A stretch of 5,455 nucleotides of DNA from Anaerolineaceae bacterium. Its GTDB lineage: Bacteria > Chloroflexota > Anaerolineae > Anaerolineales > Anaerolineaceae. Location of the stretch: assembly GCA_003158355.1 (NCBI GenBank), contig PMIV01000067.1, positions 1 through 5,455 of the forward strand, in the 5' to 3' direction. The notes below the pieces were generated by a model, which had not been told where the DNA came from, searched no databases, and saw only the letters and a list, made by a program, of their open reading frames with translations. Both the position numbers and the translations under genes were made by a program. Position 1 is the first letter of the stretch. The number at the start of each line of letters is the position of its first letter. This document shows positions 1-5,455 of the stretch, piece by piece.

Positions 1-23
1 TCGATCAGAGCCAAGAGATATAA
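1..23 (+). CDS. possible 3' end of an upstream gene (hoxU candidate), partial
   Basis: Frame 3 reads six sense codons (DQSQEI) and then TAA at 21-23, just before hoxY. The stop overlaps the hoxY ribosome binding site, an arrangement typical of adjoining operon genes. In known Hox operons the gene before hoxY is usually hoxU, the iron-sulfur diaphorase subunit, so this may be its C-terminus. Only a few residues are visible and none is diagnostic. The frame shared with hoxY is also open to the left edge, so this call rests on spacing and context alone. Confidence 0.3.
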
Positions 24-28
24 AGGAG
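22..28 (+). promoter_or_regulatory. ribosome binding site of hoxY
   Basis: AAAGGAG lies 5 nt before the ATG at 34. It fixes the start at 34 even though the same frame is open to the left edge of the window. Confidence 0.8.
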
Positions 29-33
29 AGTAT

Positions 34-576
34 ATGGGTAAACCAAAAGTCTCATCAGATTGGATGGCTGGATGCGCCGGCTGCCATATGTCATTATTGG
101 ATATGGATGAGAGAATCGCTAAAGTTATTGAACTGGCTGACCTTCGTTCCACTCCGATCACCGATTTAAAGGTACCCGACGAAAGTGGTGTGGATGTGGG
201 TATTCTTGAAGGCGGCATCAATAATACTGCCAATGAAGAAGTTGCTCTGCGTATGCGCAGCCGCTGCAAGTATCTTGTAGCGCTCGGCGATTGTGCTGTT
301 TTTGGCGGCGTACCTGCCATGCGCAACTTCTTCACCATCGAAGAATCACTGCGTCGGGCATATATTGAAACCGAAAGCACTGATGAAAGCGGCAAGATTC
401 CAAACGATCCTGAATTATGCGTGCCCACCAAGGTGCGTGCTTTGCAGGAAGTTGTCCCGGTGGACCTATTCGTCCCCGGCTGCCCACCAGACGCCGATAC
501 GATTTTCTATGTTTTGAGCGAATTGGCTCAAGGTCGCATCCCTGAAATGAAGGGTGACAAGCTGGATTGGCATTAA
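34..576 (+). CDS. hoxY: NAD(P)-linked [NiFe]-hydrogenase small subunit HoxY
   Basis: This is the small subunit of the bidirectional Hox hydrogenase. It carries electrons between the NiFe site in HoxH and the diaphorase module (HoxF/HoxU, not in the window) in the cytoplasm. The 180 residues contain the four cysteines expected for the proximal [4Fe-4S] cluster: C14 and C17 in CAGCHMS, C87 in LGDCAVFGG and C150 in VPGCPPDAD. The protein ends soon after the last motif, so it lacks the C-terminal domain that holds medial and distal clusters in membrane-bound uptake hydrogenases. There is no twin-arginine signal, which fits a cytoplasmic group 3 enzyme. The motif GDCAVFGGVPAMRN is typical of HoxY. 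hoxH starts 17 nt after the stop with a strong ribosome binding site, so the two are co-transcribed. The F420-linked or heterodisulfide-linked group 3 small subunits are alternatives, but the HoxH partner and the downstream genes favour Hox. Confidence 0.93.
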   Translation: MGKPKVSSDWMAGCAGCHMSLLDMDERIAKVIELADLRSTPITDLKVPDESGVDVGILEGGINNTANEEVALRMRSRCKYLVALGDCAVFGGVPAMRNFFTIEESLRRAYIETESTDESGKIPNDPELCVPTKVRALQEVVPVDLFVPGCPPDADTIFYVLSELAQGRIPEMKGDKLDWH

Positions 577-581
577 TTCTT

Positions 582-588
582 AGGAGGT
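582..588 (+). promoter_or_regulatory. ribosome binding site of hoxH
   Basis: AGGAGGT lies 5 nt before the ATG at 594. It is a near-consensus site and sets the hoxH start. Confidence 0.85.
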
Positions 589-593
589 ATTAG

Positions 594-2021
594 ATGGTAG
601 CTCAAAAAATAACCATTGAACCAGTTACCCGCATCGAAGGACATGCCAAAGTGACCATTCGTCTCAACGATGCTGGAAAAGTAGAACACGCTTACTTGCA
701 CATCAATGAATTCCGCGGCTTCGAAAAATTTTGTGAAGGCCGCATGGTCTTTGAAATGCCGCTCATCACCCCGCGCATTTGCGGTATCTGCCCGGTGAGT
801 CATCACCTGGCCTCTGCCAAAGCCGGTGATGCCGTACTCGGCGCTCCACCACCGCGGCCGGCAAACCTGCTGCGCGAATTAATGCACATGGGTCAGATCG
901 TACAGAGCCACGGCATGCATTTCTTCGAATTAGCCGGCCCAGATTTGCTTCTGGGTTTTGACTCTGACCCTGCCACCCGCAATGTAGTAGGCCTGCTGCA
1001 AGCTAACCCTGAACTCACTGTTAAAGCGATCAATCTGCGCAAATGGGGTCAGGAGATCATCTCCACTCTGGGCGGTCGTCGAATTCACCCGGTTTTCGCT
1101 GTACCCGGAGGCGTCAACAAATCCCTCAAGAAAGAAGAACGCGAGGCGATTCTGGCTGGATATGATGATGCCATCGCCACCATCAAAGTTGGCCTGGACA
1201 TCATCAAGGGTTGGGCCGAAGCCAACATGGAAGACATCAACAAATTTGCCGTCTTCCCGACTGGATATTTCGGCTTGGTCAACCCGGACAATGCTCTTGA
1301 GCTTTTCGATGGTCAAATTCGTTTGATCGGACAAGATGGTAAACAACTCGAGAAATTCGACCCGAGCCACTATCTCGATTACATTGCCGAACACGTCGAA
1401 AATTGGTCTTATCTAAAATTTCCATACTACAAGAAGCTGGGCTTCCCCGGCGGTGTTTATCGGGTTGGACCATTGGGACGCTTGAATAACTCTGAATCGA
1501 TTACCACGCCGATGGCCAATGAAGAGTTCAAGAAATTCAAAGCGCTCAATCATGGCAAACCGGTCGAGAATACCCTTTATTACCACTACGCTCGGCTGAT
1601 TGAATGTCTGTATGCTGCCGAGCATGTCAAAGATCTGTTGGACGACCCCGATATCTTCAGCACTGATATTCTCAATACCTGCCACAATCCTCAGCCTCAG
1701 GGTGTGGGTGTGGTCGAAGCGCCGCGCGGTACCCTCATCCATCATTACTGGGCCGATGAACACGGTAAGATCGAAAAAGTAAACCTCATCGTCTCTACAG
1801 GACATAATAACTGGGCCATGTGTGAAGCCGTTGATAGTGTGGCTAAAACCTACATCACCGGACCGGATATTCGCGAAGGTTTATTGAACCGGGTTGAAGC
1901 AGCCGTTCGTGCTCATGATCCCTGCCTTTCTTGTTCCACCCATGCGGTCGGTCAAATGCCGATAATTATCGAAGTACGTGACCCTGAAGATCACTTGGTA
2001 CAAACCATCAGCCGCGGCTAA
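594..2021 (+). CDS. hoxH: NAD(P)-linked [NiFe]-hydrogenase large subunit HoxH (precursor)
   Basis: HoxH is the catalytic subunit that splits or forms H2 at the Ni-Fe(CN)2CO centre. The 475 residues show [11 protein letters not shown] near 9-19, the N-terminal nickel-ligand motif [11 protein letters not shown] (C63, C66) and the C-terminal motif DPCLSCSTH at 442-450 (C444, C447). These provide the four cysteine ligands. After H450 there is a 25-residue tail starting with A451. In this family such a tail is removed by a specific endopeptidase once nickel is in place, and the candidate enzyme is encoded next (hoxW). Length and motifs match group 3d HoxH, and the [19 protein letters not shown] stretch is characteristic. 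The frame is intact and all expected ligands are present, so the enzyme should be functional. It pairs with HoxY just upstream. A strong terminator follows the gene. Confidence 0.95.
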   Translation: MVAQKITIEPVTRIEGHAKVTIRLNDAGKVEHAYLHINEFRGFEKFCEGRMVFEMPLITPRICGICPVSHHLASAKAGDAVLGAPPPRPANLLRELMHMGQIVQSHGMHFFELAGPDLLLGFDSDPATRNVVGLLQANPELTVKAINLRKWGQEIISTLGGRRIHPVFAVPGGVNKSLKKEEREAILAGYDDAIATIKVGLDIIKGWAEANMEDINKFAVFPTGYFGLVNPDNALELFDGQIRLIGQDGKQLEKFDPSHYLDYIAEHVENWSYLKFPYYKKLGFPGGVYRVGPLGRLNNSESITTPMANEEFKKFKALNHGKPVENTLYYHYARLIECLYAAEHVKDLLDDPDIFSTDILNTCHNPQPQGVGVVEAPRGTLIHHYWADEHGKIEKVNLIVSTGHNNWAMCEAVDSVAKTYITGPDIREGLLNRVEAAVRAHDPCLSCSTHAVGQMPIIIEVRDPEDHLVQTISRG

Positions 2022-2057
2022 GCCTACCTTAAAGTGAACTAAAATATCAACGAAATC

Positions 2058-2093
2058 AAAGCGATGCCATGATCTACTGGCATCGCTTTTTTT
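2058..2093 (+). terminator. rho-independent terminator after hoxH
   Basis: A perfect 12-bp inverted repeat (AAAGCGATGCCA at 2058-2069, TGGCATCGCTTT at 2078-2089) encloses an 8-nt loop. The right arm runs into seven consecutive T residues at 2087-2093. It begins 36 nt after the hoxH stop. It should end or reduce transcription of the hoxYH unit before hoxW, so the maturation and transport genes would depend on read-through or on a promoter inside hoxH. Confidence 0.9.
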
Positions 2094-2095
2094 GA

Positions 2096-2101
2096 AAGAG
2101 G
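2096..2101 (+). promoter_or_regulatory. ribosome binding site that decides the hoxW start
   Basis: AAGAGG lies 5 nt before TTG at 2107. The other in-frame TTG at 2092 lies inside the terminator T-tract and has no Shine-Dalgarno sequence before it, so 2107 is the better start. Confidence 0.6.
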
Positions 2102-2106
2102 TTGTT

Positions 2107-2589
2107 TTGAAATATTTATTTCTTGGATACGGCAATATTGATCGTCAAGATGACGGTGTGGCCTGGCATCTGCTGTGTGAAGTGATGAACAGGCTAAATT
2201 ACCCTCCTCCTGTCCATCCAGAAGATGAAATGCCGATTATAAATGGTGATTACACCTTCGATTTTCAATTACAATTAACACCAGAATTGGCCGATTCCAT
2301 GAGAGAGTTTGACAGGGTTTGCTTCATGGATGCTCATACCGGTAATGTTCCGCAAGAGGTCCATATTGAAAACGTCAAACCGCAATACCAATCCTCCCCT
2401 TTTACCCATCACATGACCGCGGCAACTGTACTATCATTATGTGATGTGATCCATCATTACGTACCGGCGACGATCCTTATCTCTGTTCGCGGATACGAAT
2501 TCAAATTCACCCGTTCGCTTTCATCAAATACTGCCAGCCTTATCCCGGCTGCCGCCGATGCCATTATCAAGTGGACTCAGACACCTTAG
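2107..2589 (+). CDS. hoxW: hydrogenase maturation endopeptidase, HoxW type
   Basis: This belongs to the HycI/HybD/HoxW family of nickel-dependent proteases that cut the C-terminal tail from the hydrogenase large subunit after nickel insertion. The likely substrate is HoxH from this locus, cut after H450. From the TTG start at 2107 the protein has 160 residues and begins MKYLFLGYGN, as expected for the family. Residues likely to bind nickel, by analogy with E. coli HybD (E16, D62, H93), are D16 in RQDDG, D75 in CFMDAHTG and H101 or H102 in FTHHMT. A TTG at 2092 would add five residues but has no ribosome binding site. The gene lies 13 nt after the hoxH terminator and its stop codon overlaps the ribosome binding site of the FNT gene, so these two are probably translated together. 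The HoxW assignment rests on its position after hoxH; the family assignment is firm. Confidence 0.88.
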   Translation: MKYLFLGYGNIDRQDDGVAWHLLCEVMNRLNYPPPVHPEDEMPIINGDYTFDFQLQLTPELADSMREFDRVCFMDAHTGNVPQEVHIENVKPQYQSSPFTHHMTAATVLSLCDVIHHYVPATILISVRGYEFKFTRSLSSNTASLIPAAADAIIKWTQTP

Positions 2590-2598
2590 GAGGAAATT

Positions 2599-3435
2599 AT
2601 GCCAGCCAGTGATGAAATATCAGTTTATTTGATCCCAAAAGAAATGGCCCTCAAAGCTGAAGAAATTGGAATCGATAAATCCAAATTATCCACAGCGAAA
2701 TTATTGCTTTTAGGGGTCCTTGCCGGTGCATTCATTGCATTTGGCGCGATCTTTTCAGCGGTCTCTGTAACCGGCATGTCTGGTGTGTGGCCTTATGGCA
2801 TCACCCGCATTTTAGCCGGGGTCACCTTCTCACTGGGGTTGATCCTGGTAGTCATTGGCGGAGCGGAACTTTTCACCGGCAATAGTCTGATGATCATAGC
2901 CCTGCTCAGCCACAAGATAAGCCTTTCCTCTCTGCTGCGTAATTGGGGATTGGTGTATGTGGCGAATTTTATCGGGTCGTTACTCATTGCTTTTCTGGTG
3001 ATCTATTCACGTATGTATACATTTGCCGGCGGAGAATTAGGTAAATCCATGTTGACAGTCGCCAACAACAAAACCCACTTCACATTTGTACAGGCAGTCA
3101 TCCTGGGAATCCTTTGTAACATTCTGGTATGCCTGGCCGTTTGGCTCACTTACAGCACGAAAAATACCGGTGGAAAGATTCTGGCAATCATTTTCCCCAT
3201 CTCGGCATTTATTGCTGCCGGATTTGAACATAGTGTAGCCAATATGTACATTCTCCCGGTTGGTCTTTTGCTCAAATCCATTGACCCTATTTTTGTTGCC
3301 GGCCTGAAAATCGACCTCTCCAGCCTGACCTGGATCAATGCCCTGCTTTACAACCTTCTTCCCGTCACTTTGGGAAATATTATTGGAGGGGCTGGTTTTG
3401 TAGGTTTGCTATACTATCTCATTTATCGTAAATAA
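2599..3435 (+). CDS. formate/nitrite transporter (FNT) family channel, FocA-like
   Basis: This is an integral membrane protein of the FNT family, which forms pentameric channels for small monovalent anions such as formate, nitrite, hydrosulfide or lactate. The 278 residues hold about six hydrophobic segments (roughly 35-57, 68-89, 115-138, 163-186, 194-222, 248-275). Family signatures are AELFTGN (T93, matching FocA T91), RNWGLVYVANFIGS, GILCNILVCLAVW, FEHSVANMY (H211, matching the gating histidine FocA H209) and LLPVTLGNIIGG. The resemblance to FocA around 155-225 is close, so formate is the most likely substrate, but nitrite or hydrosulfide cannot be excluded. AGGAGG at 2588-2593 overlaps the hoxW stop and lies 5 nt before the ATG, so it is in an operon with hoxW. 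A formate channel inside a Hox locus is not part of the standard gene set. Confidence 0.92.
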   Translation: MPASDEISVYLIPKEMALKAEEIGIDKSKLSTAKLLLLGVLAGAFIAFGAIFSAVSVTGMSGVWPYGITRILAGVTFSLGLILVVIGGAELFTGNSLMIIALLSHKISLSSLLRNWGLVYVANFIGSLLIAFLVIYSRMYTFAGGELGKSMLTVANNKTHFTFVQAVILGILCNILVCLAVWLTYSTKNTGGKILAIIFPISAFIAAGFEHSVANMYILPVGLLLKSIDPIFVAGLKIDLSSLTWINALLYNLLPVTLGNIIGGAGFVGLLYYLIYRK

Positions 3436-3488
3436 CGGTAAATTATTGAGAATATGACATGTGGCTATTTCCGCATGACGATAAACAC

Positions 3489-3517
3489 TGGTCAAGTGAT
3501 TTAATTTCTGGTATCTT
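3489..3517 (+). promoter_or_regulatory. candidate promoter for the cNBD (HoxI-like) gene
   Basis: A TGGTCA hexamer at 3489-3494 (4 of 6 to TTGACA) is followed after 17 bp by TATCTT at 3512-3517 (4 of 6 to TATAAT). The -10 is preceded by TGG, giving an extended -10 form. The predicted transcription start, near 3524, falls inside the inverted repeat at 3520-3537. The match is only moderate. It lies in the 116-bp gap after the FNT gene, which otherwise shows only a weak hairpin at 3458-3477 without a T-tract. Confidence 0.4.
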
Positions 3518-3519
3518 AA

Positions 3520-3537
3520 TGTCTAGTTGACTAGACA
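3520..3537 (+). repeat. perfect inverted repeat upstream of the cNBD gene, possible operator
   Basis: TGTCTAG at 3520-3526 and CTAGACA at 3531-3537 form a perfect 7-bp inverted repeat around a TTGA spacer. It covers the predicted transcription start and abuts the ribosome binding site AGGAAG (3538-3543) of the next gene. It could be a dimeric repressor site or, in RNA, a small hairpin next to the ribosome binding site. There is no T-tract, so it is not a terminator. I do not recognise the cognate regulator. Confidence 0.5.
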
Positions 3538-3551
3538 AGGAAGCAATTCAC

Positions 3552-4052
3552 ATGGCCAATCACCCAGACATTATCGAAGTATTAAAAACGATCCCTATTT
3601 TTCTGGATCTTAAACCTTTTCAATTAGCCAGGTTGGCGACTGCAATGAGTGTCATTGATCTGGAGCCAAACTACCAGTTGATCACTGAAGGCGATCCTCT
3701 GGATTACACCTATATTCTCCTTGAAGGGGATATGGCTGTTTATTCCTTTGTGCCTTCGTATGGGAATATTGAAACGTCGCATTTGGGAACGTTTGATGTT
3801 TGTGGATGGTCTGCGTTGACCCCTGTTGTGCGTCAGCGCACTGGAACAGTGATAACGGTAAGTTACTGCCGCCTTCTTAAAATGGATACCCGCATCCTGA
3901 TTCCCATGTGCGAAGAAGACCACGATATTGGATTTTTCATCTATAAACGTATCTCCAATGTTGCCGCCCGCACATTTTTATCCACCAGAATCCAGTTAAT
4001 GAATTTAATAGTAAAAGAGTCTCAGATCATATCTAACGATATGAAACCCTGA
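3552..4052 (+). CDS. cyclic nucleotide-binding domain protein, HoxI-like
   Basis: This is a 166-residue protein with one CRP-type cNBD and no helix-turn-helix domain, so it is not itself a standard transcription factor. The N-terminal part (LKTIPIFLDL, then LITEGDPLDYTYILLEGDMAVY near 43-64) has the usual cNBD roll. The phosphate-binding cassette near 82-100 is altered: the GE pair that holds the ribose Glu is GW here (G85, W86), while R96-T97-G98-T99-V100 keeps the phosphate-contacting Arg region. A long C-terminal helix (about 128-155) could mediate dimerisation. HoxI of the R. eutropha soluble hydrogenase has similar size and family, lies between hoxW and hypA2, and is linked to NADPH activation of the enzyme. 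Position and size make this a HoxI candidate, with the FNT gene inserted before it. A cAMP or other nucleotide sensor with no tie to the hydrogenase remains possible. AGGAAG lies 8 nt before the ATG. Confidence 0.8.
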   Translation: MANHPDIIEVLKTIPIFLDLKPFQLARLATAMSVIDLEPNYQLITEGDPLDYTYILLEGDMAVYSFVPSYGNIETSHLGTFDVCGWSALTPVVRQRTGTVITVSYCRLLKMDTRILIPMCEEDHDIGFFIYKRISNVAARTFLSTRIQLMNLIVKESQIISNDMKP

Positions 4053-4081
4053 GAATCCCCCAGTTTTAGTCCTAATTCGTT

Positions 4082-4087
4082 TATAAT
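4082..4087 (+). promoter_or_regulatory. consensus -10 box just before hypA, possible leaderless promoter
   Basis: A perfect TATAAT ends 9 nt before the hypA ATG. A transcript from it would start about 4092-4097, leaving a leader of only a few bases or none. No good -35 hexamer is seen 16-18 bp upstream (4059-4064 reads CCCAGT). There is no Shine-Dalgarno sequence between this box and the ATG. Confidence 0.45.
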
Positions 4088-4096
4088 AGCCTCACC

Positions 4097-4459
4097 ATGC
4101 ATGAATTATCGGTGACAGAGAGTATTTTAAATTTAGCCTTAGAAAATGCGAATAAAGCCCAGGCCGTCAAAGTTACCGGCATCAATCTGGTGATCGGCCA
4201 ACTTTCCAGCATCGTGGATGATTCGATCCAGTTTTACTGGGATACGATTAGTGAAGATACCATTTGCCAGGGGGCAAAGCTGAGTTTTAATCGTATTCCG
4301 GCTGTTCTCCAATGTCAGGATTGCAAGAAAGAATACTCCATTGCTCAGGAATTAACTCCTTGCCCGGTTTGCGGCAGTTACCGCTCTGTGATTATTCATG
4401 GAGAAGAGTTTTATCTGGATAGCATCGAAATTGAAAAAGACCAGGAGATGATCAAATGA
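4097..4459 (+). CDS. hypA: hydrogenase nickel incorporation protein HypA
   Basis: HypA is a small metallochaperone that works with HypB to insert nickel into the hydrogenase large-subunit precursor, here presumably HoxH. The 120 residues begin MHELSVTESI. H2, with the backbone and neighbouring residues, forms the nickel site in this family, which also fixes the start. The structural zinc site is two CxxC pairs, C73/C76 (CQDC) and C89/C92 (CPVC). The tail HGEEFYLDSIEIE is a usual HypA ending. The start has no visible Shine-Dalgarno sequence and lies 44 nt after the cNBD gene, behind a TATAAT box. The stop overlaps the hypB start in ATGA, so the two are translationally coupled. Nothing is missing. 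Confidence 0.96.
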   Translation: MHELSVTESILNLALENANKAQAVKVTGINLVIGQLSSIVDDSIQFYWDTISEDTICQGAKLSFNRIPAVLQCQDCKKEYSIAQELTPCPVCGSYRSVIIHGEEFYLDSIEIEKDQEMIK

Positions 4460-5130
4460 GTGCAATTCGAGTCCCGGTAGTCGAAAAAATTCTTAGTGCC
4501 AATGATCGAATGGCAGACGAAAACCGTTTTTTGCTGGATCAGAATAATGTATTCTCAATAAATATTATGGCCTCCCCCGGCGCCGGGAAGACCAGCTTCA
4601 TTTTGCAGACCATTAAACATCTTTCCAATGAATTCAAGATCGGCGTAATCGAGGGCGATACTGCTCCTGTTACAATTGACGCAGATAAGATCATCAAAGC
4701 AGGCATGCCCGCCGTTCAGATCAACACTGGCGGTGACTGCCACCTTGAAGCCGCCATGTTGAGCGACGGAATTAAGCAATTACCCCTCAATGAACTGGAT
4801 GTTATGATCGTAGAAAATGTAGGGAACCTCATTTGCCCGGCAGCCTGGTACCTGGGTACCCACATCAATTTGCTGGTGGCCAGTGTTCCCGAGGGCGATG
4901 ATAAACCTTACAAATATCCCAACATCTATCGCGGTCTGAATGTGTTGATCATCAATAAAACGGATCTCACTCCCTATGTGGAATACAACATGGATTACTT
5001 CCGCAAAGGAGTGGAATTACTTAATCCGGGATTGATCACTTTTCCGCTTTCATGCCGCACAGGGGATGGTGTAGACGCCTGGGCTGAATGGTTGAAGACT
5101 CAGGTCAAACAATATCGGCAAGGAAAATGA
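4456..5130 (+). CDS. hypB: hydrogenase nickel incorporation GTPase HypB
   Basis: HypB is a SIMIBI-class GTPase that uses GTP hydrolysis to control transfer of nickel to the hydrogenase precursor with HypA. The 224 residues show the Walker A loop ASPGAGKTS (39-47), EGDTAPVTIDADK (66-78), the metal-binding CHLEA with C95 and H96, C127 in ENVGNLICPA, and the guanine-specificity motif NKTD (167-170). C95, H96 and C127 fit the dimer-interface metal site of the family. The N-terminus, MSAIRVPVVEKIL, has neither the CxxCGC high-affinity nickel motif of E. coli HypB nor a histidine-rich stretch, so it probably has no nickel storage role. AGGAG at 4443-4447 lies 8 nt before the ATG. The gene overlaps hypA and hypF by ATGA at each end. 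Confidence 0.96.
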   Translation: MSAIRVPVVEKILSANDRMADENRFLLDQNNVFSINIMASPGAGKTSFILQTIKHLSNEFKIGVIEGDTAPVTIDADKIIKAGMPAVQINTGGDCHLEAAMLSDGIKQLPLNELDVMIVENVGNLICPAAWYLGTHINLLVASVPEGDDKPYKYPNIYRGLNVLIINKTDLTPYVEYNMDYFRKGVELLNPGLITFPLSCRTGDGVDAWAEWLKTQVKQYRQGK

Positions 5131-5455
5131 CTGCACTGAGTTCAGGGCGAAAAATAAAAGTAAAAGGCATTGTTCAGGGGGTCGGCTTCAGACCTTTTGT
5201 CTACGGACTGGCAGAGAAATACTCGCTTACTGGTTGGGTGCGTAATTCGTCCAGTGGTGTTGAAATTGTAATTAATGGTAATCCTCAATCTCTGGAGCAA
5301 TTTGTTATTGAGCTCAAAAACAATCCTCCGGCCTTAGCCCACATCGATCTAATCGACGTACAAACTATCGCGGCTTCAGATTTCAAAGGTTTTACTATCC
5401 TGCCCAGCCTTTCAGAAGAAGGCGAATTTGTACCCATTTCGCCGGATATGAGCAT
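5127..5455 (+). CDS. hypF: carbamoyltransferase HypF, 5' part, cut by the window end
   Basis: HypF makes the cyanide ligand precursor: it converts carbamoyl phosphate with ATP to carbamoyl-AMP and passes the carbamoyl group to HypE. Only the first 109 codons are in the window. They encode the N-terminal acylphosphatase domain, with GIVQGVGFRPFVYGLAEKY near 14-32 including the catalytic-type Arg in VGFRPF, then GWVRNSSSGVEIVING near 37-52. The reading frame continues to FVPISPDMS, where the first zinc-finger region of HypF normally starts. The ATG overlaps the hypB stop in ATGA, and AAGGA lies close before it. There is no stop codon before the end, so the gene is intact as far as seen. HypC, HypD and HypE are not in the window and may lie further downstream. 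Confidence 0.95.
   Translation, partial: MTALSSGRKIKVKGIVQGVGFRPFVYGLAEKYSLTGWVRNSSSGVEIVINGNPQSLEQFVIELKNNPPALAHIDLIDVQTIAASDFKGFTILPSLSEEGEFVPISPDMS

Noticed and set aside
930..1394. 154-aa open frame on the minus strand within hoxH
   Set aside because: It lies opposite a clearly coding gene with conserved motifs, shows no recognisable domain and has no sign of its own expression. It is a shadow of hoxH, like the other minus-strand frames at 1413-1805 and 1881-2135.
3458..3477. 7-bp hairpin (one G-T pair) after the FNT gene as a terminator
   Set aside because: The stem is short and imperfect outside the core, and no T-tract follows (ACGATAAAC), so it does not qualify as a rho-independent terminator.
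3436..3551. FNR or CRP-type binding sites upstream of the cNBD gene
   Set aside because: No TTGAT-N4-ATCAA or TGTGA-N6-TCACA match of useful quality was found. TCAAGTGATT near 3492 is only a partial resemblance.
3624..3923. 99-aa open frame on the minus strand within the cNBD gene
   Set aside because: It is antisense to a protein with good cNBD similarity and encodes nothing recognisable.
4847..4860. Tandem GGTACC palindromes inside hypB
   Set aside because: They fall in codons for the conserved WYLGTH region and look like chance within coding sequence.
1..5455. Mobile elements, CRISPR arrays, tRNA or rRNA genes
   Set aside because: No transposase, terminal repeats, regularly spaced repeats or RNA gene signatures were seen. 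The window is filled by one cluster of related genes.

Overview
The window carries part of a bidirectional, NAD(P)-linked [NiFe]-hydrogenase (Hox, group 3d type) locus. All genes are on the + strand. The order is end of an upstream gene (perhaps hoxU), hoxY, hoxH, a terminator, hoxW, a formate/nitrite transporter (FNT) gene, a stand-alone cyclic-nucleotide-binding-domain (cNBD) gene, hypA, hypB, and the 5' end of hypF, which runs off the window. Moderate GC content, strong AGGAGG-type ribosome binding sites and the protein sequences suggest an anaerobic or facultative bacterium, possibly of Chloroflexota/Anaerolineae type. That placement is an impression and cannot be proved from the sequence alone.

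Region 1 (1-2093) holds the catalytic hydrogenase module. HoxY is a short small subunit with the cysteines for one proximal [4Fe-4S] cluster. HoxH is the NiFe large subunit with both CxxC motifs and a 25-residue C-terminal tail that must be removed. A near-perfect 12-bp-stem terminator follows hoxH.

Region 2 (2094-3435) holds hoxW, the endopeptidase that should remove the HoxH tail, tightly coupled to a six-helix FNT channel gene whose ribosome binding site overlaps the hoxW stop codon. hoxW begins only 13 nt after the terminator T-tract, so it has no room for its own promoter there.

Region 3 (3436-4096) has a promoter-like sequence with an inverted repeat over its predicted start, then a 166-aa cNBD protein with no DNA-binding domain. 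Its size and position match HoxI of the Ralstonia eutropha (Cupriavidus necator) soluble hydrogenase operon, hoxFUYHWI-hypA2B2F2. The window keeps that order except for the inserted FNT gene.

Region 4 (4082-5455) is hypA-hypB-hypF, joined by ATGA overlaps. It encodes nickel delivery (HypA, HypB) and the start of CN ligand synthesis (HypF). hypA has a TATAAT box 9 nt before its ATG and no Shine-Dalgarno sequence, so it may be translated from a leaderless or nearly leaderless transcript.

Taken together, the genes encode the hydrogenase core, its maturation, and two accessory functions (an anion channel and a probable nucleotide-sensing or docking subunit). The FNT gene suggests, but does not prove, a link between H2 and formate metabolism. 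This is a recognised type of locus, not a wholly new system. The unusual points are the FNT insertion, the HoxI-like protein with an altered binding cassette, the terminator inside the gene cluster and the apparent leaderless hypA.
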